NCBI GenBank assembly: GCA_022749755.1
Contig: CM040449.1
Span: 16,650,363 to 16,714,362, forward strand
Length of the DNA stretch: 64,000 nt
Reading direction: 5' to 3'
Source: Azadirachta indica
Taxonomy: Eukaryota > Streptophyta > Magnoliopsida > Sapindales > Meliaceae
The notes under the pieces were generated by a model. The model ran no database searches, was not told the origin of the DNA, and saw only the letters and a program-made list of their open reading frames with translations. Below are positions 1-12,403 of this stretch, one piece after another. Within the stretch, counting starts at the first letter, position 1; every line of letters starts with the position of its first letter. The position numbers and the translations under genes are program-made.

Positions 1-2446
1 GGTGCATGTCGTTTTGCGACAGCTCTGACTCTGTCACTAATGGATCCTGCGCCGGCAATGGCTGTTGCCAGATTAAGATTCCCGAAGGACTTAAAAATTT
101 CAATGCCGCAGCATATAGGTTCAACGACACAGATATATCAGTATCTTTGTTCAATCCATGCACATATGCGTTTGTTGTTGAACAAAGCAAGTTCAGTTTC
201 TCCTCCACTTATCTTTCTGATTTAAAAGAAGACTTTCCCGTAATGCTTGAATGGGCAATAAGTGGAACATGTATTGAAGAAACAGCAAACACCTTGTCGA
301 TAAACGAATGTGGCAAAAATGCATCCTGTTATAAAACCAACGGTACCATAGATTCTGATTATGGGTATCGTTGTCGGTGTAAACAGGGTTACGATGGGAA
401 TCCATACCTCCCTGATGGTTTCAAAGGTGTATACACTTCAATTAAATCGCACAAAGTTCAAACATATCTAAAATATTACTTCTCTTTTCATTTCAATTTT
501 ATTCTTTCATTTCCAGATATTGATGAATGCGCGAAAAATCTTCATACATGTGATAATTCTACATCAATATGTCTTAACAATGAAGGAAATTATACATGCA
601 AGTGCCACCGGGGTTACTACAGTAAAGAAGGTAAAGATGGACAATGTATTCCTGATCGACTTACAGTTATTGCTAATGGAGATCATTTTCCAGTTGTTAA
701 GGTGGCTACTGGTAGGGATATATTTACCGTATTATGTTTTAAATTTTGCTGTGTCTTGGGAGAAAATAGAGAGAAAGTAGGACGTCTTGATTATTACTAT
801 TTTTGTTTTGATTGTTTTTCTTCTTGAATCTCAAATTTGATTACTTCAGTTGATTATCAACTAATATAAGATCGACTTTCAAGTATTCATTTTTCTGATA
901 AAAGCTTTTTATTAGATACTACTTTAAAACTTCTAAAACTATATTTGTAGATAACAAAGATTTTATTATTTAAGTTTTTGCAAGTAAAATAGAGCTATTG
1001 GAGTCATTCTACTTCAACGACACTTTAACAATCAATTGAGATTTGACCATAAACAGAGAATCAATGTATATTTAGTCAATTCACAAATCAATATCTTTCG
1101 TTAATTATGTGTGTGTAATAATCCTTATATTCTCCTTTATTATTTCGAGGATATGAGATAATTACATTACCTTTAATTTGATGTAATTTAATTTGAAATG
1201 TTGTTCTTGAATCAGGTGTTGGGATATTCATTGTAGTTTTGGTCCCGAGTAGCTCTTGGCTCTGCTTGGTGTTAAAGAAAAGAAAGCTCATCAAAATTAA
1301 AGAAAAATTCTTCAAACAAAACGGTGGTTTTCTTTTACAACAGCAGCTCTCTGAACGAAGGGGGTCTCCTAATACAGCAAAAATGTTTACTGAAGAAGAA
1401 CTTAAGAAGGCGACTAACAACTATGCCGAGGATAAAATCATTGGTCGACGTGGCTTTGGCACTGTATTTATTGGATTTTTAACAGATAACAGTGCAATAG
1501 CTATAAAAAGGTCAAAAATAGCTGATCAAAGTCAAGTTGAGCAATTCGTGAATGAGGTAGTTGTGCTTTCACAAATCAATCATAGGAATGTTGTCAGGTT
1601 ATTAGGTGTTGTTTAGAAACAGAAGTTCCTTTACTAGTTTATGAGTTTGTCAACAATGGCACACTCTTTGAACACATTCATAACAAAGAGAAGTTGCCCA
1701 GAATTTCTTGGGAAATTCGGTTGAAAATAGCTGCAGAAATTGCAGAAGTGCTTTCATATTTACACTCTGTAGCTTCTACTCCAATTATCCATAGAGATGT
1801 CAAGTCTACTAATATTCTCTTGGACGACAATTACACTACAAAAGTTTCTGATTTTGGGGCTTCCAAATTAGTCCCATTGGATAAAACTCAAGTGTGCACA
1901 ATATTGCAAGGAACTCTAGGGTATTTAGACCCTGAATACTTCCATAGTAGCCAATTAACTGAGAAAAGTGATGTGTACAGTTTTGGAGTTGTTCTTGTTG
2001 AGTTGTTGACAGGAAAGGAAGCACTTCTGTTTGACAAGCCGGAGAAAGAAAGAAGTTTAGTCAAATATTTTTTTTCTTCGTTGAAAGAGAATTGTTTCTT
2101 TGAAATTCTTGAGAGTTATATTGTAAACAATGAGAATATGGAGCAATTGAACGAAGTGGGGAATCTAGTAGCGAGGTGCTTGAGGGTTAAAGGAGATGAA
2201 AGACCTACAATGAAGGAAGTAGCAATGGAATTAGAAGGATTGAGAAGGATGCAGAAGCACTGTTGGCATAATTCCGAATTAAAAGCAGAAGCTGAGACTA
2301 TGTACTTGGAAGCTGAGACTATGTACTTGCTTGCTGAGACAAATGATGCTTACAACTTTGGTCATGATAGTACAAGTGCAACTAATGTTGCTGGGTATGA
2401 CAGCCTCAAAGACCAAATACTGGAAGCAATCGATGATGGCAGATGA
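1..2446 (+). CDS. WAK gene A: wall-associated receptor-like kinase, 5' end outside window, one frameshift
   Basis: Predicted plasma-membrane receptor kinase that binds cell-wall pectin outside and signals through a cytoplasmic Ser/Thr kinase (known of the family). Exons by splice consensus and paralogy with the copy at 37.3 kb: <1-426 (end of GUB_WAK domain, EGF-like repeat), 517-711 (EGF_CA repeat starting DIDEC), 1216-2446 (transmembrane segment [19 protein letters not shown], kinase). The kinase keeps [16 protein letters not shown] and YLDPEYF; the Gly loop reads GRRGFG instead of GRGGFG. One T is missing near 1605-1608 (attaggtgttg against attaggttgttg in paralogs), which shifts the frame after VVRLLG; the near-identical inverted copy at 55.8-57.5 kb has the T, so this may be a sequencing error. 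The last cysteine of the first EGF repeat is Phe (PDGF against PDGC). Downstream flank is paralogous to that of gene F. Confidence 0.88.
2288..2329 (+). repeat. in-frame 21-bp tandem duplication in the C-terminal tail of gene A
   Basis: Two perfect 21-base units (2288-2308 and 2309-2329) encode EAETMYL twice. Gene F has a single EAETVYL at the same place, so the tail after the kinase domain has gained seven residues in A. Confidence 0.9.
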
Positions 2447-2545
2447 TTTTTCTTTTTTTTTTTTTTTTTGGTGATGTTCAGATGTTTTTATAACTACGTT
2501 GTGTTTTATCTCTTCCTAAGGTTTTAATAATCCTGAAAGACTATT

Positions 2546-2551
2546 AATAAA
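2546..2551 (+). terminator. poly(A) signal of gene A
   Basis: AATAAA 100 bases after the stop codon, in a 3' flank conserved with gene F (same signal at 40364). In gene E the same place reads GATTAA, so the signal is lost there. Confidence 0.55.
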
Positions 2552-4330
2552 GTGTTTGAAAGTTGTACTTTAATTTGCTTTGTTTCCTTTTACCATATTC
2601 TTTTAAGGAAAAGATTTACTAAAGGGACTTTTATTTTCTTTCATTGAGGATTTAAACTCACTCAGATTAACATAAAAGTACACATTTAAGAAAGTCATTA
2701 GCAATATACCAGATGAACTTCTAAAATTTAAAATTTTTTTAGGTCAAAGATAGATGACTGTGATAGTTAGGCCCCATAAGAATTTCTAATACATGTGTGC
2801 AAAATAATCAATTTAATTTTTTAAAATATATTTTTATTACGTTGACTTCTATAAATTTTAACTAATTATGTTTAGACCTTTATAATATTAATCCTAATTT
2901 TACATGTTGTATATAATTTTATTTTTATTCACAAAATTTAACCCTTTTAATTTGAAATTTAATTATTACATTGCTATATGAGACAAAATTTAAAGAAAAT
3001 TAGGACAGGTAAAATATATTACCATGAATAATTTTTATTTAGAAAAAGAATTTTCCAAAATAAATTTAATATTACTTACCACAAAATGATGGCGATTGTA
3101 TAAAATAGTTTACTTTTTGGAAACACTGGTAACTTTCTATCAAGTACATGTTTAGAAATTCATTTTGAAAAATAATAACTTAATTAAAATACTAAGTTTA
3201 GTAAAATAATCTGGCCTAACTTGAGCTCGATCAAAGCGGGTCGGAACTAACCGTGTCTTGTAGTAGTATAAATATCGGTCCCCGGTTTCCCATACAAGGA
3301 ACGCGTTCCGCCTGCAAGCACTAGTAATACTATAGCATAAAATTATTTGCCCCTGTATTTTAATATAGCAACATGTTGAGATCTTATTTGTTTGATATTA
3401 ACATTTTAACCCTCAATTTATGGGACTTAGATGCTAAAGTTGAGCAAACTATGTATTGCGTTTAAAATTTTAAAATTTTTATCCGGGTTCAGAAATCGGT
3501 AGTATCCTTTGTTCAATGTTTTAGTTAATAAATATTTATTTTGAGTTTTATACCAGTTGTTTCAAATTTTGTATTAAATGTTTCAAACTTTAAAGTTTTA
3601 AATTTTATGTTAGAAAATTTAGTAATTTTTATGTAAAATATTTCAAATGTTAAAAAAGAATTAAAAGTAAAAATGTATCAATTTATTGTAGCCAAGGACA
3701 TTGAGTAATGATAATTCGTGTAGTTGGGGTTTGATTTTTAAAATCACAAGAGATATGACCCTCTCTTGACAACTTAACTATATATCATTACTAAATATCA
3801 TAGTCATTTCACAGAGAAAAATTTTGTGAGGAATTGACTTGTTTGCTTGGGTCTTTTAAGAAAAACATGTTGTTCTCTTAGAGTGAACGTCAAGACAATG
3901 GCAGATCAATTTTCTATCTACATTGATTGGAACTTTCATTTAATTTTTGTAGTGCTGCAATATTTGAGCAATTCGCTATTTTTCTCTCTTTAGTGAAGTA
4001 TCCTTCTTTTTCTGTGTTCATAAAAATGGAGTGTAAAAAAGTAACTTTAAATTAGAAAGGAAGTGTATTATGAATACATATTTTCTTTTTTAAGTATAAA
4101 CATCTATCTAAACTCCACAAGTATGGGAAGGGCCCTGCACTCACCAAAGTTCAAAAACACACACCCACCAGACTAGGTCTTGATGACTATCATGAATAAT
4201 TAATATAGCCTTATATTTAATTTATCACATGTATCTTTGTATCTATATATCATTATATTAATTAATATACACGGCAACAGTTATTTACTTCTTAATTTTT
4301 TAATCCATAATAAGTACTAACCACTGTTTT
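2552..4330. repeat. downstream flank of gene A, paralogous to 40370-43250
   Basis: No gene seen. The sequence aligns by eye with the flank downstream of gene F, for example the stretches around 3230-3400 and 41480-41518 plus 42246-42380. It lacks the 0.72 kb insertion present in the F copy; the uninterrupted target site actaa is at 3246-3250. The rest is AT-rich with no coding signal. Confidence 0.7.
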
Positions 4331-4479
4331 ACTTAAATCTAAGTAAAAGGTAGATTATATATCATATATGAAATGACATTTGCGCATAATAAGTACTAAC
4401 TACTATTTTAATTATATATGGCTAAATTAAGTACATGGTCATACCTCGATAGAAACCAAAGCAAACTAGTTAAATAATA

Positions 4480-5095
4480 AATCAACTTAATAAGACTAAA
4501 TATAATAAACTGTTTGCAAGCTGAAGAAACTTAACGCAGCTGAAAATAAGATACGAGATTCTCGAGATAGTTTTGAGAAAAATCTAATAGGCTATCTATC
4601 TAGGATTTGAGGTAAAAATGTATGGCCGTAAAAAGTTTTGGGATCTGGATGAAAAAATACCAGAGGTTAAACTGTAACTATCCATCAACGTTATTTCTAG
4701 TGAACAAGGGCCAAAAGGGGATTAGATTTGGTGGCATCTGTATGATCAAGTGAGGCTCTGATGATTGGTGGTGCGGTGTGACTCGCGGTGGAAGACGACG
4801 AATTGAGCGGTGGTAGCATGTGATGGCACCGATGGTTGGCAAATCTCAGATTTTAATGGCTAGCATGTGAGGAATGTTCTGATGGTGTTCTCTATCTATG
4901 GTAAAACTTAAAAAAAAAAATTTAATTAATAGAAACCTGAAAATTAATTTAAACTATAGGTAAAATTAGCAATACCTGAAGAAGAAATTAACTTAATTAC
5001 ATATAATAAATCTGAAGATGTAATTTTATTCTAAAAATTTTAGAAATCACCTCTATAACTTCGTAATCTCTCTAAAATACAAATTTGAAAACTCA
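4480..5095. repeat. dispersed repeat, copy 1 (partner 7860-8930)
   Basis: Non-coding block shared with 7860-8930, including the recognisable stretch from gatcaagtgaggct to ggctagcatgtgagg (4740-4870 against 8540-8680). This copy lacks the MITE found at 8041-8460 in the partner; its uninterrupted site is near 4660-4675. Confidence 0.7.
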
Positions 5096-5487
5096 TTTAC
5101 AAGCTTTTTCCTCTGTTTTTTTTTTTTCCTTATTTCTTGCTCTTTTTACTTTTCTTCTTCCTTTTTCCTTTCTTATATCATTTTTCGAAAGGAAATTTGT
5201 TTTTTCTTTATGGGCTGAATTAAGAATAATCTTTTTGATAACCATTGGGCCTAGTTTAAAAGACAATGATAAACAGTCCATGGGTATTAATCCACAGACC
5301 TTGGTCTATTTTTACTTCACGCAGCCTCGTCTGCACTAGGAAATGCATTGAATCAAAACAAGCCGGAAGCTCTGATAAGAAAGATAAAACTCAGCAAAGA
5401 CTCAAGATTGCAGAAACCTTTGAATTAGATGTCAAATTTAAATTTTAAAAATGTAAAGATATATAAACTGATGAGAAGCAGGCCTAA

Positions 5488-5598
5488 GTGAAAGCGGTAA
5501 TTATGTAACCCATGAGCATCCCTGAAAAGAAGAGGACAGAGATCATTAGGAGCACTATCCCACCAAAGGAAACAACAAAGCAAACCCAAGTTTGCAAA
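5488..5598 (-). mobile_element. LINE RNase H-like tail fragment
   Basis: On the minus strand this stretch encodes FANLGLLCCFLWWDSAP followed by DAHGLHNYRF. It matches, segment by segment, the end of the RNase H-like remnant at 46.8 kb (MANLGL, RWWDSP, DACEFPCYRF). This domain type closes many plant L1-type LINE polyproteins. A pyrimidine-rich tract with a poly-T run at about 5117-5129 could be the inverted poly(A) tail. Only a scrap remains; the assignment rests on comparison with the second fragment. Confidence 0.5.
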
Positions 5599-5819
5599 CT
5601 TCTTGTTCTCTTGAAGGACTATCCCACCAAGCACAATTGGTGCATTATTTTGCAAATATATCTAATGTTTTTTAACATACGGAGGATAATGAATCTCTTG
5701 CTAAATTGCAACAATTAATTCCTCCTATTGTTTCCTTTAGATAATTAAATCCCTAGCAAGAGATACTAAATCATTAAGTACAAGTAACAAGTAGAGCCTA
5801 ATTAAAAATCATTTCCCAC

Positions 5820-6110
5820 AAAAAACGCTGCTAGTACTTGGTCTTCTTTGACGCTGTCGTACCCAGCATTAATCTCACTACTACCATCACGAAATTTACG
5901 AGCTTCAGGCATCTTAGAAAGCAAGTGCACAGTCTCAGCTTCTGCATTCCATTTTGCAGTATTCCAAAGGTGCTTTTACATCATTCTTAATCCTTCTAAA
6001 TACATTGCTACTTCCTTTCTTGTAGGTCTTTCCTAACCTTTAACTCTTAAGCACCACACTACTAGATTCGCTACTTCCTTCACTTGCTCGTTATTCTCGT
6101 AATAAGATAT
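5820..6110 (-). pseudogene. WAK kinase C-terminal fragment
   Basis: Minus-strand translation gives, in more than one frame, pieces of the WAK kinase end and tail (EQVKEVANLVV, WCLRVKG, TVHFLSK, ARKFRDGSSEI, AGYDSVK). Everything upstream of this part of exon 3 is absent. Positions 5920-6352, covering most of the fragment and its upstream flank, are repeated at 10135-10560, so the fragment was copied after it was cut. Confidence 0.75.
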
Positions 6111-6339
6111 TTTTAAATATTTATTTGAAATATGAAAAACTAAAACTTTATAGCAACTTTTAAAGAAAGGGTCACTTATTTTTTCTAAAGTTAATTTTAC
6201 TATTAATTACTTGTTGGATTTAAAGGTAAAAATATAAAAAAGTAAAATGTTCCCTTATTTTTTTTATTTTATTCAAAAATAAGAAACCCTAAAATTAGTT
6301 TATTACATAAAAAAAAAAACCTTGAAGCAAAAAAAATTT

Positions 6340-6664
6340 TCAAATTAAAAAATTGCTATTTATTTTATTAATGTATTTTAGATAAATATATTGTATTTTT
6401 TAAAATTTTAAAGATTTTAATAGTTATCTTGTTAAATGACTATTATTTATATGAGTATAATCGTTACTTTTTAAAAAATTAAGATATTAATTGGCATTTT
6501 TTAAAATTAATGGGATTAATCAATTCAATAAGTCAAATATTAAGAACTTATAAAATCTTTACCTTATAATATAGAGAAGTGAAAACTTTAAGAATAAATT
6601 TGAAAATTTAAAAGCTCCAATTATGTAATATAAAAACATAATATATATATATATATATATATAT
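6340..6664. repeat. duplicated AT-rich block ending in (AT)n; partners 63180-63490 and 19244-19450
   Basis: Nearly the same sequence occurs at 63180-63490 in the same orientation and, reversed, from about 19450 down to 19244. It ends in a (TA)n microsatellite at about 6640-6664. No coding content. Confidence 0.75.
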
Positions 6665-6869
6665 GATTAATGGGATCAGCACAACGAAGATCCAAAGTAG
6701 CCGTCGCAATGGCCATGCTATTACCTATTTTTTCCAAATTGTATAATGTAATGAAAGTTTATCATGAAAATGAGATGTCTATAATTAATTGAATGAGAAC
6801 CATTGTTGAAGAGATGGATATATAATCAGCATTGAATCACATTTCTAGCTAAAGATTGTGACACCCTCT

Positions 6870-7262
6870 ATATACGCTGGATATATAAGTCCTTTTTTCA
6901 TCGAAAATTTATATTCCAAATATTAAGAAATTTCTAATATCTATTTGTTTTTAAGTATTTTCTTTATTTTAGGAGAAATTCTATTATAAGGGTAAGGCAA
7001 AATCCTCATACAATTCAACTTTGTTTGAATAGATTTAAATTATACAAAGAAAAAGAAATACTATTTCTAAAAAAAATAAATATTTATTTACTATATCTAG
7101 GGAGATTAGCTTCACTTGTTTAATGAGTCGGAAAAACGTACAGTCTCTGACAGTATATTTTTTATAGAAGAAATGATGTCTATGGAATGAAAAACTAATC
7201 TTTAGAGTAGATAAATTCTTGTGAATGAAATAGTAAATTTTATGTATGATTGAATGTAATTA
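6870..7262. repeat. block inverted relative to 16150-16520
   Basis: Reads like the reverse complement of 16150-16520, including tcatcgaaaatttatattcc and the stretch around tacaaagaaaaagaaatac. Non-coding. Confidence 0.7.
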
Positions 7263-8040
7263 GGATTTGGGTATGAGGAAAAATTACTAAAAGTGATGTT
7301 GTAATGATTTTTTGGATGGTGAAGTTTTCTCTGTTTGTCCTTGGCATCCGGGTGTTTTTTTGGGTATTAAAGTTTTTAACATAAATTATTTTGTATAAAT
7401 AAAATAAATTATAATTTGTAATTTAACGCTAAAGTCTTCCTTCTATATAATATTTACTTAGTTATTTACAAGGATATGATAAGTAAAATATTAGTTTTCA
7501 GATATGTATATTAATTCAAATGTGATAAATAAAAAGTAAATATATTATTTAAAAACATTCAAATTTATTCAAATTTCAAAATCATTCAAATATCAGATAA
7601 AACAATAAACAGGCACTTAAATTTCCAATAATAAAGAGCAAGATGGTGGCCATAATTTCAGCATAAAAGGTCATTTTATAGCCTAAACGGAGGCTGAAGC
7701 CATAAAATAATCACTCAAATTATTTTTTTTAGAGAAAATAAATATTTTATTGATTATTTTGATTATATATAGTTAAATCAGGTACATGTTCACACCTTCA
7801 CATAATACAGGTTAAAAAAATAAATGAATATAAATAAGGAAACTAAAGCAAAGTAATTAAACCTAAAACTACTTAGATATAATAAACTCAGGTGTATTTT
7901 ATTTTAAGGCTACCCTTGAAACTCAAGATTGTGAAATAAATTTAAGTTTTCAAATTGAAGAAACATAAAACAGTTGAAAATAAAAAATCTAGGGTAATAA
8001 AAAATTCTAGGATGTAGATGAAAAAATATTAGAGGTAAAA
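7263..8040. other. AT-rich intergenic, no gene seen
   Basis: No coding or RNA signal recognised. Part of it (about 7430-7620) resembles 9990-10130. The end (from about 7860) belongs to the dispersed repeat shared with 4480-5095. Confidence 0.5.
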
Positions 8041-8041
8041 C

Positions 8042-8452
8042 TAGGGTTGGGCGAAAAAATTCGATTGGTTCGGTTCAATTCGGTTAAAAAATAAGATAGA
8101 TTTCAGTTTGATTTTGAGAAATCGGTTCGGTTTGAGTTAGGTTGAAAACGAACTCAAATCTAAATCGAATATAAAATTACATTTAAATCTTTATTTTTAT
8201 TAAAATTATAAATAAATAAAAAAATATTTATAATAATTTACATAACTTCACAAAAAAAAAAAATAATTATTATAATTATTAAATTTTTTTCCTTCGATTG
8301 TAATTTTCTATAAACTAAAGAATTAAACTAAAATATCACAAAATGTTTAGAACCGAATTTGAAACCAAACTTGAAATCAACTTTAGAACCGAACCGAATT
8401 AGTTCAGTTTGGATCAATTCTATGGTATGTCTGGTTCAATTCGTTTTAATTG
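8042..8452. mobile_element. hAT-like MITE
   Basis: Starts tagggttgggcgaaaa and ends with its imperfect inverse, tgcccactccta. The interior is rich in ggttcggtt/aaccgaacc pairs. The 8 bases on either side are similar (ggtaaaac and ggtaaact), as expected for a hAT-type 8-bp target duplication. The paralogous block at about 4660-4675 reads straight through (gaggttaaactgtaac), so this copy is an insertion. No transposase; non-autonomous. End positions are good to a few bases. Confidence 0.65.
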
Positions 8453-8930
8453 CCCACTCCTAGGTAAACTATAACTATCCATCAGCATTTTTTTCTGGTG
8501 AACAGGGCCAAAAAGGGATTAGATTTGGTTGGATCTATATGATCAAGTGAGGCTTTGACGATTAGTGGTGATGGTGGTGTGGTGTGACTTGAGGTGGAAG
8601 ACGATGAATTGAGCGATGGTAGCATGTGACGGCAATGAAAGTTGGCAAATCTCAGATTTTAATGGCTAGCATGTGAGGAATTTGATGTTGTTCTCTGTCG
8701 ATGGTAAACTAAAATAAAAATAATAAAGTAATAGAAATTAGAAAATTAATTTCAACTATAGGTAAAACTAATAATACCTGAAGAAGAAATTAACTTAATT
8801 ACACGCACATATATATATAATAAGACTGAATATGTGTATTTTATTCTAATAATTTCGGAAATTACCTATATAACTTCATAATCTCTCTACAATAAAATTT
8901 TGAAAACTCATTTACAAATCATTTAACAAA
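8453..8930. repeat. dispersed repeat, copy 2 (partner 4667-5095)
   Basis: Second half of the repeat shared with 4480-5095, roughly 85% similar by eye. Non-coding. Confidence 0.65.
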
Positions 8931-9178
8931 AAGGGATAGGGAGAGGAAAGAAAAGCAAATTAATTAAGCAAAAGCTTTCATATATTATATCAATATTCTA
9001 AAGTACAATATTCAGTGACTAATAAATGAAAATCTTGCAAAATTATTTGACAAACTGTTCTAAGTTTCTTTGAAACTTCAATTCCTCCTATTTATTCCTA
9101 TCTTTGAAACTCTTGATAATACATGAAGCATCATCATGTAATGCAAGCAACAGGCATAGCGTAATTACAATTTAAAGA

Positions 9179-9545
9179 TCATCTCCCATCATCAAATGCC
9201 ACCAGCTCTTGATCTTTAATGCTGTCATACCCACCAGCAATTATACTACTACCATCACCAAATTTGCGAGCATCTGACGTCTCAGAAAGCAAGTGCACCG
9301 TCTCAATTTCTGCATTATCCCAATAGTGCTTTTGCATCATTCTCAATCCTTGTAACTCCATTGCCACTTCCCTCATTGTTGGTCTTTCCTTCCCTTCCAT
9401 TCTTAAGCACCTTGCAGCTAGCTTCACCAATTCTATCAGTTGCTCCTTATTCTCATCGTTCACAGTATGGTTCTCAAGAATTTCAAAAAAACTATTCTCT
9501 TCCAACGAGGAAAGAAAATAATTAACTAATAAGCTTCTCTCTTGT
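9179..9545 (-). pseudogene. WAK kinase C-terminal fragment, duplicate of gene B 3' end
   Basis: Minus strand encodes MEENSFFEILENHTVNDE through RPTMREVAMELQGL and the tail ending AFDDGR-stop, very close to the end of gene B (12404-12780). The 3' flank, roughly 8920-9178, also matches 12110-12403. The copy stops abruptly near 9545, where sequence shared with 16655 begins. Only the last quarter of a kinase domain and the tail remain, so it is a truncated duplicate, not a gene. Confidence 0.85.
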
Positions 9546-9795
9546 TACATTCATACATTTTGAAAAAAATATACAACAGCATAGCTGATGCGATGGCATG
9601 CTAATTTCCAATGGTGGGACATTCCTCCTTTTACAATTCTTCGCTAGATTTCAACAGGATGCTTTTTCTATTTTCTTAATTATATATCTTTTTTTATCAT
9701 TTTTCTTTTCTTGTCTCCGTCACTTTGCTTTTCTTACGGGGTAAAGTTCATTACTTTTCCATGATTGACTACTTAATGCCTATTTATTCTTTGAT
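9542..9795. repeat. direct duplicate of 16655-16890
   Basis: Shares gttacattcatacattt and gctgatgcgatggcatgc with 16655-16890. It abuts the cut end of the WAK fragment at 9545, so the junction is a duplication breakpoint. Confidence 0.7.
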
Positions 9796-10134
9796 CTAAA
9801 ATATGAATATAGTTCAATTTCAGTAATCCAAATCTGTTAAAAGTGTTTATTTTTTAACTTAACACTAAAAATTTTGTAATTATGTCCAAATAAAATAAAT
9901 TAAAACTTTTAATTTGACAATGAAGTTTGATATCTAAATAGGTTTTTGTGTTATAATAAACTAAAATATCATTATAAAGTTTATTTATTTCCTTTCATAT
10001 AACATTTACTTAATTATTTACAATGATATGATAAATAAAAATACTAGTTTTTAAATATTTATATTAATTCAACTATAATAAATACAAAACAAGTATATTT
10101 TTCAAAGTCATTCAGATTTTTTATTCATTTAAGT

Positions 10135-10320
10135 CTCAGCTTCTGCATTCCATTTTGCAGTATTCCCAAGGTGCTTTTACATCATTCTTAATCCTTCTAA
10201 TTACATTGCTACTTCCTTTCTTGTAGGTCTTTCCTCATCTTTAACTCTTAAGTACCATGCTACTAGATTCGCTCTTTCCTTCACCTGCTCGTTATTCTCG
10301 TAATAAGATATTTTTAGATA
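10135..10320 (-). pseudogene. WAK kinase C-terminal fragment, second copy of the 5.9 kb fragment
   Basis: Matches 5935-6110 closely: the minus strand contains the WAK tail and kinase end (AETEA, EYCKME, then EEVNERANLVAWYLRVKDEER out of frame). The shared region continues on the far side of the coding part up to about 10560. The gene is missing on both sides, so this is a duplicated scrap. Confidence 0.7.
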
Positions 10321-10560
10321 TCTATTTGAGATTTGAAAAACTATAATTTTATCACAACTTCTAAAGAAAGGCTCACTTATCTTTCTTAAAGTTAATTTTG
10401 ATTGTTAATTGACTGTTGGATTTAAAGGTAAAAACATAAAAAAGTAAAATATCGCTTTATTTTTTTTACTTTTTTCAAAAATAAGAAACCCTAAAATTAG
10501 TTTATTACATTAAAAAAAAAAACTTGAAGCAACAAAATTTTTCAAATTAAAAAATTGCTA

Positions 10561-11477
10561 GAAATAAAAAATTTAAAGTCATAATATAATAAATTCATTT
10601 CTTTTCAGATTTTTTTAACAAAATTAATAAAATCAAAATGAAGAAAATAAAAAGAATAAAATCTAAACTTGTAAAAATTAATTGCACAATTTTTTGTAAA
10701 ATTTGATTATGAACGCAATGTTTTGTAGATTTTTTATAATTTAAAAATATATTATTCAATAATTATTCTAAAAAATTAAACACAATTGCAATTAGTATAA
10801 AAAGAAGTTTTTTATTTTTATATATTTTTTTGCATTAATTTTTAAAAACATTTAAGTAAACCTTTTCTTTTTATCTTTTTCATTTAAATTTATTTTTATT
10901 AGATAATTCTATTCTCATTATTATTTTAAAATTTTGAAATTATTATTTATTTAATTATCCATTTAATATATATTTATAGTATATAACATGGTGTATATAT
11001 AATAAGTAAATATTCATTAGTTTAATAGTTTAAGAATATTCTAATTTTTGAGACGAAAATCCATGATTCAAACTCTAAACTCCCATACTTCGTTATATAT
11101 TAGGAGAAAATAGGTATTTTTTCAATTAAAATTATAAAATAAGCTGTTATTAAAACATATTAGTATAATGACTCTACTGACTCCATTAATTTATTTATAT
11201 GAAAACAAAATTGTTATGATATGTTTGAAGGGCTTTTTGGCATCATCAAAAGTGGAATTTTTTTACTTTATATTATCCAATATTTATTTTTTTGCAAATA
11301 CTTTTCTCTTAAATAGATTTTTCTTATCTTCTATAAAATCACTCAACCTATATCTTATATCAATAGATTAAAGAAAAAATGAAAAGAAAAACTAAATAAA
11401 CCAAAAATATTAAAAAATAAAAAATAAAAGCCGAAAACTTCCTATTTTCTTAACGCAATTTTACTATATAGTAGCGA
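10561..11477. other. AT-rich intergenic, no gene seen
   Basis: Very AT-rich. A 67-codon open frame at 11168-11371 has low-complexity hydrophobic content and no recognisable domain. Confidence 0.5.
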
Positions 11478-11478
11478 T

Positions 11479-11981
11479 AGAGTTGGGCAAAAATGCCAAA
11501 TCGAACCGAACTGAATCAAACCGATAGTTCAACTCGATTTGATTCGATTTTAAAAATAAATTCAATTTTAGTCGGTTTCCAAACAATCGGCTTAGTTTGG
11601 ATTCAATTTCTAACCAAACTAAACGAAAACGATTGTAAAATTTTATATATATTGTAAAATTTTGTATAAACCCATCTATTTGGATAAATTATGAATAAAT
11701 AATAATTTTATAATTTTTTATAAATATTATACAAGTAAAAAAAAATATTAGAATTTTTAAAAAGTTTATTTATTTTTTATAATTATTATGTAACATGGGG
11801 ACTCATATAAAATATTTCAAAAATTAAACAAAATTAGAATAGAAGTGGAATTAAAGTATAATTGAGGAACCGAACTTGAACCTAAACCAAAGTAAACTAG
11901 TTCGATTTGAATTCAATTTCATAATTTGTATATTTTAGGTTCATTTTGATTTTTTTATGAACCCGATTTTGCCCACTCTTA
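11479..11981. mobile_element. hAT-like MITE, second member
   Basis: Begins agagttgggcaaaaatgcc and ends ttttgcccactctta, an imperfect terminal inverted repeat of the same type as the element at 8042. The interior has cgaaccgaac/gattcgattt pairs. Flanks share tagcg (tagcgata against atagcggt), a possible decayed 8-bp target duplication. No coding capacity. Confidence 0.6.
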
Positions 11982-12403
11982 AATAGCGGTTGTCAGGATA
12001 CATTTGTCATTGTCTGCCAATCAAAGAATAAAAGTTTTGTATTATTTAGTCAAATTAAATTATAGAAAACATTACTTTTTGTTAATAAACTTGTGTAAAT
12101 AAACGAAATCCTTTGAAAAAACAAAATCATTAAATAAATCAGTTAACAAAAGGGAACATAGAGAGAAAAGAAAAGAAAATTAATTAAACAAAACCTTATA
12201 TAAATTATATCAATATTCTAAAGTACAACATCCAGTGACTAATGAATGAAACTCTTGCTGAATTATTTGACAAACTATTCTAAGTTACTTACTTTGAAAC
12301 TTCAAGTTCTCATATTTTATTTGCAACTTCAAAACTCTTGCTAATACATGAAGCATCATCATGTAATGCATGCAACAAGCACAGCATAATTACAATTTAA
12401 AGA
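11982..12403. other. 3' flank of gene B
   Basis: Transcription of gene B runs leftwards into this stretch. Its right part (about 12110-12403) is duplicated at 8920-9178 beside the WAK fragment there. No other feature seen. Confidence 0.5.

Noticed and set aside
1088..1420. 110-codon minus-strand frame, repeated at 56081-56413 on the plus strand
   Set aside because: It is antisense to the start of WAK exon 3 and intron 2; its repetition only reflects the duplicated locus.
5085..5339. 84-codon frame with a hydrophobic start
   Set aside because: It is generated by a T-rich pyrimidine tract, probably the inverted poly(A) tail and 3' end of a LINE scrap.
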